Origin: JBQTHP01 sp052389755
GTDB lineage: Bacteria; Pseudomonadota; Gammaproteobacteria; Steroidobacterales; Steroidobacteraceae
Direction: 5' to 3'
Assembly: GCA_052389755.1 (NCBI GenBank)
Contig: JBQTHP010000108.1
Location: forward strand, 1 to 7,503
DNA length: 7,503 bases
Under the pieces are notes generated by a model. That model had not been told where the DNA came from, made no database searches, and saw nothing but the letters and a program-made list of their open reading frames with translations. Shown in pieces: positions 1 to 5,872 of the stretch. Numbering within the stretch: position 1 is the first letter of the stretch; each line of letters opens with the position of its first letter. Both the position numbers and the translations under genes were made by a program.

Positions 1-313
1 TCGCGCCGGGCTCGGTCTCCTCCCCCGACATGATCTTCAGGATCGCCTCGCGCTGCGCCTCGTTCGCGCGCACGTCCACGACCGGCTGCGCCTCGCCGTT
101 GCCCTCGTGAATCGCCTTGGGCCACGCAAAGAGCCCGGCGAACGACAGGCCATCGAGCTTCACTTTGCCGAAGTGGCCGCGGTCGATGTGGAACCCGACC
201 ACCGCGCGACAGTTGCCCTCGGTGGGAAGAGACATGAACTGGCACGGACAGCCCCACGCACAGTTGCAGGTGGTGACGTCGAACCCCTGAACATGCCAGT
301 CGACTCGAGGCAT
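1..313 (-). CDS. DUF1326 domain-containing protein (C-terminus cut by window edge)
   Basis: The first 104 codons of a small soluble protein are visible; the 3' end lies beyond position 1. It begins MPRVDWHVQGFDVTTCNC and carries the cysteine cluster CNCAWGCPC (Cys16, Cys18, Cys22, Cys24). A PTEGNCRAVVGFHIDRGHFG stretch follows, then LDGLSFAGLFAWPKAIHEGN and a C-terminal RANEAQREAILKIMSGEE. This order of motifs is the DUF1326 signature. The biochemical role of the family is not established; the clustered cysteines suggest metal (perhaps copper) binding, which is inference. Family members are often found beside a DUF2182 membrane protein, which would lie outside this window. The ATG at 313 is preceded by GGAG at 321-324 with a 7-nt spacer, which supports this start. 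The gene sits 34 nt after the flippase-like gene and may be co-transcribed with it, but no functional link to glycan synthesis is evident. Confidence 0.9.
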   Translation of the reverse strand, partial: MPRVDWHVQGFDVTTCNCAWGCPCQFMSLPTEGNCRAVVGFHIDRGHFGKVKLDGLSFAGLFAWPKAIHEGNGEAQPVVDVRANEAQREAILKIMSGEETEPGA

Positions 314-347
314 CGTTCTTCTCCGCCCGGGAACTCCGCCGCCAATC

Positions 348-1337
348 CTACGCCGCCGGCCTCTTCAATGCATGGGGGGCGAGTGGGGGGCGAACGGTGC
401 GCGAGGAGAGGACCTGCAGGAGCCACCACGGGAAAACCGCGACCAGCTGTACGACGCGACCCGCGACCGCGATGGCGAACGACGCCTCGGCCGGAATTCC
501 CGCAAGCAGAAACAGACCCACGAACAGTGCTTCGAAGACGCCGAGGCCGTCGAAGGATATCGGCAGCCGGGATATCAGCGTCACGACCGGCACGATGCCG
601 AGCAGCACGAGAGGATCGACGTCCACGGCAAGGCCGACCGCGAGCGTCCACGGCAGTGTCAACGCGAACAGTTGCTCGAAAACCGTCAGCGCGCCGAACC
701 GCGCGATCGTGGAGCGGGAGGCACCGAGCGACTGATACGCGCGCGCGAGCTCTGCGAGGCGAAGCATGAGGCGGTTTCGCAGCAGCGCAGCGGGCAGCAG
801 TCCCGCGCCGCCTGCCATCAACGAGCGGTTCATCGAGGCGACGACGATCACGACTGCACCGGCGAGCATCGCAACGCCGGCAAACACGACGAGGTCGTAC
901 GAAGCTCCCAGAACTCCGGTCGATCGAAGAACGAACAGGCATACGACGCCGAGCACGAGCGCCAGAACGAATCCGACCACGCGCTCGACGACGATCGATG
1001 CGACGACGTCCGTGCCCTTGATGCCGTACCGCGTCGTGAGCACGGCGCGAATAGCGTCCGCGCCCACCGTTGCCGGCAGGGCGAAACCCCAGAACATCGC
1101 GGCGCAGTACATCGTCATGGCCTGGAGCAGACCGAGGCGATAGCCCTGCGCTCGAACCAGCACCGCCCATTTGTACGCCATCAGGACGCGGTCGAGCGTC
1201 GCGACGAAGAGCGCAAGCAGCGCATACGTCAGCGGGAAGTGGCGCAGCACATCGGCGACCTGGCGCACGTCCACGACGTAGACGAGCAGCACACTCGCCG
1301 CTGCGAGGGAAACGGCGAGTTGGAGCGCGAGCTTCAT
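348..1337 (-). CDS. Flippase-like / UPF0104 (lysylphosphatidylglycerol synthase TM-type) integral membrane protein
   Basis: This 329-residue protein is very hydrophobic, with about seven or eight likely membrane helices (for example residues 4-22, 36-56, 114-138, 148-168, 215-237, 241-256, 266-282 and 286-310). It shows the family landmarks: LPATVGADAIRAVLTTRYG at 88-106, ASIVVERVVG at 113-122, and SRLPISFDGLGVFEALFV at 256-273, which matches the conserved P-x-G-x-G-x-x-E loop. The fold is that of the flippase domain of MprF, but the soluble aminoacyl-transferase domain is absent and the length is typical of stand-alone members. Such proteins are often found in glycolipid and exopolysaccharide loci, where they are proposed to move or sequester a lipid-linked intermediate in the inner membrane; the substrate is unknown here. 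Its ATG overlaps the TGA of the upstream glycosyltransferase as ATGA, with no clear Shine-Dalgarno of its own, so translation is probably coupled. Confidence 0.88.
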   Translation of the reverse strand: MKLALQLAVSLAAASVLLVYVVDVRQVADVLRHFPLTYALLALFVATLDRVLMAYKWAVLVRAQGYRLGLLQAMTMYCAAMFWGFALPATVGADAIRAVLTTRYGIKGTDVVASIVVERVVGFVLALVLGVVCLFVLRSTGVLGASYDLVVFAGVAMLAGAVVIVVASMNRSLMAGGAGLLPAALLRNRLMLRLAELARAYQSLGASRSTIARFGALTVFEQLFALTLPWTLAVGLAVDVDPLVLLGIVPVVTLISRLPISFDGLGVFEALFVGLFLLAGIPAEASFAIAVAGRVVQLVAVFPWWLLQVLSSRTVRPPLAPHALKRPAA

Positions 1338-2554
1338 CCGGCCGCAGACGAACGCCTGTGCGCCGCGCGTTCGAGCCGTCCCGCCCGCGACCTGGGACCG
1401 GCCGGTGCCATGACGCGCGGCAGCAGCTCGTCGAACACTTCAAGTGTGCGCTGTGCCGTCTTGCGCCACGTCAAGGCCCGGGCCCTGCGCAATCCCTTCT
1501 CGCGCATTTTCTTCTGCAACGTTGGCGAACCGGTGACTGCGGCGAGTGCCTGTGCGAGCTGCTCTTCGTCGAGCGGGTCGAACAGGCGTGCCGCGCCGCC
1601 GGCGATCTCCGGGCTTGCGCACGTGGTGGGCACGATCGCAGGGCAGCCGGTGGCGAGCGCCTCGACGATCGGAATGCCGAAGCTCTCGCACAACGTGGCC
1701 GTGACGAAGCAGGCGGCCAGCTGGTAGGCCAGATGCAGCCGCTCGTTCGGCACGAAGCCGACGAACCGGACGTCGGCGAGCTCGGCGTCGGAGAAGCCGC
1801 AGGAGCGCAGGTACTGCTCGATCCGCGTACCTGCAATGACGAGCGAAACCTGCCCTCCTCTCTGGCGGTACTTCCGGTACGCGCGCAACAGGCGCCCGGT
1901 GTTGCCGCCGGGGTACGTGCGCATCCGGCGATCGGCCCCGTGATGAGTACGTGCCACGGCGAGAATGAATCTGTCCGGCAGCTGATGCTCGGCCTTGAAG
2001 CGGGCGAGCGCCTGCGGATCCCGGTGGGGGGTGAAGTTGGGCGCAACGCCCGCGTAGCTGACGACGGATTCCGAGACGTCGATGCGCGTGTGCCTGGCGA
2101 GATCGTCGAGCGTAGCCTGCGAGATGGCGAGCGTGCGCGCGGCTTTGCGGCTGTAGCGCGGCAGCATCAGCCGGATGTAGAGGTTGTCCCACCAGGGGTA
2201 GTTCTCGGGGTTGATGTACCAGTCCGAGCCCTGCTGCACGAATATGCACGGGAGGCTCGTGAAGAAAGGAATCGAGAACTTCGGATTGAAGATCATCCCG
2301 GCGCCCGACCGTCGCGCGGCCAGCGGCACCGCGATCTGATCCCAATAGAGCTTGTTGCGCGCGGGAAGCACCTGCACGTCGGCGTTCTCGTAGCTCGCGA
2401 ACAGGTCTTTCGTCTTCGTCGTCTGCAGCAGGATCAGGTAGCGCGTGCGCGCATCGAGCTCGAGGAGCTCGCGCATGAGATTGAGTCCGTAGATCCCGAT
2501 GCCGTCGTCCTGGTCGAGCAGTCGTCCCATGACACAAATCGTGCGATCCCACAT
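1334..2554 (-). CDS. Glycosyltransferase family 4 (GT-B fold)
   Basis: A 406-residue retaining glycosyltransferase that would transfer a sugar from a nucleotide-sugar donor to a glycan or lipid-linked acceptor at the cytoplasmic face of the membrane; donor and acceptor cannot be read from sequence. The N-terminal half has the GIGIYGLNLMREL loop (residues 18-30), the usual glycine-rich acceptor region of GT4. The C-terminal half has RFILAVAR (195-202), VRFVGFVPNERLHLAYQLA (262-280), and the diagnostic E-x7-E motif CESFGIPIVEALATG (289-303, Glu290 and Glu298). The usual R/K phosphate-binding stretch after the ILAV strand is atypical: THHGADRRMRTYPGGNTGR at 203-221. The last 25 residues are Arg/Ala-rich and probably disordered. 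The start is supported by GGGAGG at 2561-2566 with a 6-nt spacer, just after the stop of the deacetylase gene (12-nt gap). It overlaps the flippase-like gene downstream by 4 nt. Confidence 0.92.
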   Translation of the reverse strand: MWDRTICVMGRLLDQDDGIGIYGLNLMRELLELDARTRYLILLQTTKTKDLFASYENADVQVLPARNKLYWDQIAVPLAARRSGAGMIFNPKFSIPFFTSLPCIFVQQGSDWYINPENYPWWDNLYIRLMLPRYSRKAARTLAISQATLDDLARHTRIDVSESVVSYAGVAPNFTPHRDPQALARFKAEHQLPDRFILAVARTHHGADRRMRTYPGGNTGRLLRAYRKYRQRGGQVSLVIAGTRIEQYLRSCGFSDAELADVRFVGFVPNERLHLAYQLAACFVTATLCESFGIPIVEALATGCPAIVPTTCASPEIAGGAARLFDPLDEEQLAQALAAVTGSPTLQKKMREKGLRRARALTWRKTAQRTLEVFDELLPRVMAPAGPRSRAGRLERAAHRRSSAAG

Positions 2555-2566
2555 GGTCTGCCTCCC

Positions 2567-3685
2567 TCAATGCGCCAGATGTTCGACTTTGGAGAACTGT
2601 GAAAACTTTCTGCGGATCGTGCCGAACACGCTGGCGCGGCCGTCGCCGGGCAGGAAGCGGATCCAGTCGCATTTCAGGCGGCCGTACACCTGCATCGGCA
2701 TGCGCCCGGACCGCTCCGAGCGATAGTCGAGCGCGACGCCGAACGCCGCGCGGATACCCGCGCGCTTCGCGAGCTCGAGCGACGACCGTGACCCGAGCAT
2801 CCACGGAAACGCGAGATACTTCGGTGCATAGCCGAGCTGCGCGCGGAACTCCTCGCGACTGCGTTCGAATTCCGAAGCGACGAGATCCCGGAAAGCCGCG
2901 CCTGCCATCACCCGTCCCGGGAAATCTGCGGATTTCGCCGCGTGAAAGGCGCGCAGCTCTCTCGACCACCGGGGACGCGTGAAGAACTGCGCGCCGCCGG
3001 CGCGCTCGACGAGCTGTCGGCAGCCTTCGGCGAGCTCGCTCGATTCGAGATAGCGCCGAGAGGCCGACAGAAGAGGTACGGCCCGATACACGGGCGTGCC
3101 GAGGGCGGGACGACCGAGCTCATCACCATGCGTCTCGTTTCGCATCGGCCAGTCATAGATGTCGTAATGATCGAGCGCCGCCGGATTCGCGAAATCGACG
3201 ATTTCGCCGCCGGTGTGCACGAGTGCGTGGCGGTGCGCGTGGGACTGCACGTCGACGAGGCCGGACTCGAGGCATGCGCGCAGCTCACGCCAGGACATGA
3301 AGAGCTCGCGGCCGCGCGAGTGCTCGGGGGACGACTCGCTCATCCAGTACGACGGGGCAAACAGCACCGCGCGTGATCGGTACTCGCGCAGCAAGGGCAA
3401 CGCCACGTCCCAGAAGCTGCGGCGGGCGTCGTCGAAAGCGAGGAGCACGCTTCGATCCTGCGTTCCCTTCCGGCCGTGCGCCTGAACGAACTCCGCGAGG
3501 CTCAGCGTGCGATAGCCGTTGTGGCGCAGAAACTCGAGGTCTCCCGCGAACCTTCGGGGCTCGACGTCGTGAAAGGTGAAGACCGGAATCTCGGCGCGGG
3601 CCAGCGGCAGCCCCAGGATGAACCCGGGATAGCGTGTCCGCAGCACTCGGTGAATCGCGCGAGCCGCACGGCGTAAATTTTTCAC
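2567..3685 (-). CDS. Polysaccharide deacetylase (NodB homology, CE4-like) family protein
   Basis: A 372-residue protein when started at GTG 3685. It would remove N- or O-acetyl groups from a polysaccharide or sugar-lipid with a divalent metal. NodB landmarks are in order: FTFHDVEP (36-43), LLAFDDARRSFWDVALPLL (81-99, with the Asp85-Asp86 pair), VQSHAHRHALVH (146-157, the metal-binding S-H-x-x-x-H), and KYLAFPWMLGSRSSLELAKR (289-308) in the place of the third motif. About 140 residues separate motif 2 from the FPW motif, much longer than in compact NodB enzymes. No signal peptide is obvious; the N-terminus is basic (KNLRRAARAIHRVLRTRYPG), so the protein may be cytoplasmic. The same frame is open up to 3781, but that start would overlap the divergent ligase gene and adds 32 residues with no recognisable motif. 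GTG 3685 has AGAGAG five bases upstream and begins where the family-like sequence starts. It is the first gene of the minus-strand unit. Confidence 0.87.
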   Translation of the reverse strand: MKNLRRAARAIHRVLRTRYPGFILGLPLARAEIPVFTFHDVEPRRFAGDLEFLRHNGYRTLSLAEFVQAHGRKGTQDRSVLLAFDDARRSFWDVALPLLREYRSRAVLFAPSYWMSESSPEHSRGRELFMSWRELRACLESGLVDVQSHAHRHALVHTGGEIVDFANPAALDHYDIYDWPMRNETHGDELGRPALGTPVYRAVPLLSASRRYLESSELAEGCRQLVERAGGAQFFTRPRWSRELRAFHAAKSADFPGRVMAGAAFRDLVASEFERSREEFRAQLGYAPKYLAFPWMLGSRSSLELAKRAGIRAAFGVALDYRSERSGRMPMQVYGRLKCDWIRFLPGDGRASVFGTIRRKFSQFSKVEHLAH

Positions 3686-3779
3686 ATGCGCTCTCTTAAG
3701 CCTCGCGGCCCTGCAGCACCTACCGTTCCCGGGAAGGCTTCTTGCTTGAACGCGCAGCGAAAGGAACAAGGAGCGGGTC
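3686..3779. promoter_or_regulatory. Divergent intergenic spacer between deacetylase and ligase genes
   Basis: This 94-nt gap is the only place from which both the minus-strand glycan unit and the plus-strand ligase gene could be transcribed, so it should hold two promoters. I could not identify convincing -35/-10 pairs on either strand. It contains one perfect 10-nt palindrome, TTCCCGGGAA at 3726-3735, which could be an operator but could also be chance at this GC content. The plus-strand ribosome binding site AAGGAG lies at 3768-3773, six bases before the ATG at 3780. The minus-strand site AGAGAG lies at 3691-3696. The promoter role is inferred from gene arrangement only. Confidence 0.45.
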
Positions 3780-5129
3780 ATGAGGGAGTTCGAACGACGC
3801 GTTCATGGGAGCACGTATCTGGCTCTGCAGCGGCTGCGGGGCCGGCCCGTGGGACCCTTCGTCCGCCAGTTGCAGGATTGGGAGCGCCTGGATCGCGGCG
3901 CGTTTGAACACCTCAGCCGCTCGAAGCTCGAGCAGGCGCTTGCATACGCTCGCGACTCGGTTCCCCTCTACTCATCCGAGCCTTGGCGCGCGGCACTGGC
4001 GGGCGCGGACCCGACCGACGTACGCGCCTGGCCGGTTCTGGAACGACGGCTGGTCAAGACGCGTACGCCGGAACTGATGGCGCAACCGCGCCCGCGGGGT
4101 ACCTACTATCGGCGCAGTTCCGCTTCGAGCGGTGAGCCCGTGCAGATCGCCTACGATCCTCAGGCCGGAGCCTGGAGTTGGGCCAACGAATACCGCGCGA
4201 TGCTCTGGTACGGCGTCGCGCCGGGCGCCCGGACGCTGATGCTGTGGGGGATCCGTCACCCGGTCCTCGACTGGATCAGAAACTCCAGAGTATTTCTTAC
4301 GTTCGAGCTCACGCCCGCCCGGCTGGAGCGGGCGGCGCAGTACGTTCTGAACCGCAAGCCCGAGCTGTGCGTCGCGCTTCCGTCAGCCGCCGCGCAGCTC
4401 GCGCGCTACATCCGCGCGCGCTATCCCGCGGCGCCGCGCACGCTCATCCCGTTCGTCAAGCTTGGCGGTGAGCAGATCTATCCGTTCGAGCGCGAGGAAA
4501 TCGAGCGGCATCTCGGCTCGCGCGTCGTCGAGTCGTACGGCTGCACCGAGGTCGGTGCCATGGCAATGGAATGCCCTGCCGGCTCGATGCACATCTTCGC
4601 GGAGCATGTGCACCTGGAGATATTCAGGAACGGCGAGCCCGCGCCCGTGGGGGAGTTCGGCGACATCGTCGTCACCTCGCTCACAAACCGGGCAATGCCT
4701 CTCGTGCGGTGCCGCGTCGGCGACCGCGGACGGATCTCTCCGGATCCCTGCGCCTGCGGGCTGCCGCATCCCGTGCTCGAGGATCTCGTCGGGCGCGCCT
4801 CCGATGTGTTCCCGGCCTGCGACGGCACGCTGGTGCACGGATCGGTGCTGGGATCAGGTCTGCAATCGTTTCTGTCCACCGCACCGCTCGGCGCCGTGCG
4901 GCAGGTGCTCTTTCAGCAGATCGATTCGCGGCGGTGGAAGGTGCTCGTCGAAGCCGGAGCCGGGTTCGGCGAATCCCTCGCGGGGCAGCTCTCCGCGATC
5001 GTGCGCCGGACGTTCGGCCGGGAGTGCCGCGTGGAGATCGAGCCGGTCGCCGTCATCCCGCGAGAGCCATCGGGAAAATTCCGCTACTACCGCGGCGCCA
5101 CGGCGCTCTCGTCATGTGCCATCCGATAA
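3780..5129 (+). CDS. CapK/PaaK-like adenylate-forming ligase (phenylacetate--CoA ligase family)
   Basis: A 449-residue cytoplasmic enzyme of the AMP-binding superfamily, close in layout to CapK and PaaK proteins. It would activate a carboxylic acid with ATP as an acyl-adenylate; in capsule and glycan loci CapK-type proteins are thought to supply acyl groups, but the substrate is unknown here. Visible motifs: a phosphate-binding loop RRSSASSGEPVQI (111-123), KLGGEQIYP (227-235), ESYGCTEVGAMAMEC (251-265), a CapK-like GEFGDIVVTSLTNRAMPLVR (291-310), the ribose-binding Asp in CRVGDRG (311-317), CACG (324-327), a LVGRASDVF hinge (337-345), and C-terminal REPSGKFRYYR (428-438) with the candidate catalytic Lys433. 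The P-loop differs from the usual S-G-S-T-G-x-P in having Ala and Ser. Length is normal for the family. AAGGAG six bases upstream supports the ATG. It is transcribed divergently from the deacetylase/glycosyltransferase unit, and its last 18 nt overlap the convergent gene at 5112. Confidence 0.9.
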   Translation: MREFERRVHGSTYLALQRLRGRPVGPFVRQLQDWERLDRGAFEHLSRSKLEQALAYARDSVPLYSSEPWRAALAGADPTDVRAWPVLERRLVKTRTPELMAQPRPRGTYYRRSSASSGEPVQIAYDPQAGAWSWANEYRAMLWYGVAPGARTLMLWGIRHPVLDWIRNSRVFLTFELTPARLERAAQYVLNRKPELCVALPSAAAQLARYIRARYPAAPRTLIPFVKLGGEQIYPFEREEIERHLGSRVVESYGCTEVGAMAMECPAGSMHIFAEHVHLEIFRNGEPAPVGEFGDIVVTSLTNRAMPLVRCRVGDRGRISPDPCACGLPHPVLEDLVGRASDVFPACDGTLVHGSVLGSGLQSFLSTAPLGAVRQVLFQQIDSRRWKVLVEAGAGFGESLAGQLSAIVRRTFGRECRVEIEPVAVIPREPSGKFRYYRGATALSSCAIR

Positions 5130-5477
5130 CAGTGAGACTTCGTGGCACGCGTCCCGCCCGCCGTTCCATCCGGGCATGTGAAGCGCGAGGGGAACTTCGT
5201 CCGCGTACATGAGGCCCGCGGCCGCCGTCACGAGTTTGTACGGACCCATGCAGATCGGGGTAGCCGACGCCGTGGTGCGCACGCGCACGTAGACTGGACC
5301 CGCGCAATCCAGCTGCCGGAAACGCCGTTGACCGATGAGCCAGCAATCATCGATGCGTGTCGCGGCCAGAGAATTGTCGGGACCGCGCAGCGTTGCATCC
5401 GCGCAGAAACGGAAGTAAATGGCGCGCGCTTGCAGCGAGGCTTCACCGAGCGCCGCGTGAAAGGTGACCCTAAGCAT
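5112..5477 (-). CDS. Hypothetical protein, 121 aa
   Basis: I do not recognise this protein. It starts MLRVTFHAALGEASLQARAI and has a compact, mixed composition without a signal peptide or a membrane helix. Notable stretches are RIDDCWLIGQRRFRQLDCAG (41-60), PVYVRVRTT (61-69), ICMGPYKLVTAAAGLMYAD (75-93) and PLALHMPGWNG (96-106). Five cysteines are scattered and do not form a clear metal site. The regular beta-like alternation (PVYVRV, YKLV, LALHM) suggests a small beta-rich domain. The ATG at 5477 lies inside the 3' end of the upstream gene (8-nt overlap, ATGCTTAG), which points to translational coupling. There is no well-spaced Shine-Dalgarno. The frame is open further upstream to 5588, but that part overlaps the upstream gene and looks like shadow sequence, so the shorter start is preferred. 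The stop lies 18 nt inside the convergent ligase gene. Confidence 0.68.
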   Translation of the reverse strand: MLRVTFHAALGEASLQARAIYFRFCADATLRGPDNSLAATRIDDCWLIGQRRFRQLDCAGPVYVRVRTTASATPICMGPYKLVTAAAGLMYADEVPLALHMPGWNGGRDACHEVSLLSDGT

Positions 5478-5829
5478 CCTCGGCCACGGGCTGCGTGGCG
5501 CGACGCCGGAAGAGCTCCTGAAGGCTGCTGGTCGACTGGTGCTTCCCGCACAACACGAAGAGCTTGCTGTTCCGGCCGAGGCGGGCACGCAGGGTGGTCG
5601 TATCGCCGCAGATCTCGCATTCCAGCGGCGTGCTGCGCCGGTCGAGCCAGAGGTCGGATTCGCGGTCGAGCTGAAACCTCAGGTAGTGATCGAGCGCGTC
5701 CTCCTTCGTTTCATGCCCGTCACAGCCAGTCGCGCAATAACCGATGCGCCGCGCGACTTTCGCCTCGACGGCCATCATGTACCACTTTCCCTCGTCGGGC
5801 CCGTCTGCGCTCTGTCTGGGGAGGATCAT
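5470..5829 (-). CDS. Hypothetical protein with two Cys/His clusters, possible zinc-binding, 119 aa
   Basis: I cannot assign a family with certainty. With the ATG at 5829 it has 119 residues and two putative metal-binding clusters. The first is IGYCATGCDGHETKEDALDH (30-49), a C-x3-C-x2-H pattern with Cys32, Cys36 and His39. The second is a treble-clef or zinc-ribbon-like C-x2-C-x19-C-x2-H pattern: CEICG (Cys71, Cys74) and LCGKH (Cys94, His97). The stretch between (DHYLRFQLDRESDLWLDRR) is probably helical. No signal peptide or membrane segment is seen, so it is probably cytoplasmic. The start is uncertain: TTG 5847 adds six residues, and ATG 5778, with an AGGGA nine bases upstream, would remove 17 but leave both clusters intact. 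The gene follows the large surface protein by 43 nt and overlaps the next gene by 8 nt, so the three are probably co-transcribed. Confidence 0.75.
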   Translation of the reverse strand: MILPRQSADGPDEGKWYMMAVEAKVARRIGYCATGCDGHETKEDALDHYLRFQLDRESDLWLDRRSTPLECEICGDTTTLRARLGRNSKLFVLCGKHQSTSSLQELFRRRATQPVAEDA

Positions 5830-5872
5830 GCCTCCACAGTACGCCAATAGCGCAGCCTACGTCGTTATTTCG

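Noticed and set aside
160..1443. Minus-strand open frame of 427 codons over the flippase-like gene
   Set aside because: Arg-rich shadow with no motifs; the overlapping 329-residue frame has membrane helices and UPF0104 motifs.
1070..2602. Long plus-strand open frame (510 codons) opposite the glycosyltransferase, and a similar one at 372-1727 opposite the flippase-like gene
   Set aside because: Their translations are low-complexity Arg/Ala/Glu/Gln-rich without any motif, as expected of antisense shadows in high-GC DNA. The opposite-strand frames carry clear family motifs.
1440..2969. Minus-strand open frame of 509 codons spanning the glycosyltransferase/deacetylase junction in another frame
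   Set aside because: Arg-rich translation with no recognisable domain; it crosses two genes that each have clear motifs and ribosome binding sites.
3726..3735. Palindrome TTCCCGGGAA as a possible operator
   Set aside because: Only 10 nt long with no extension of the symmetry; a related GTTCCCGGG string also occurs on the minus strand near 326-334. Not enough to call a regulatory site.
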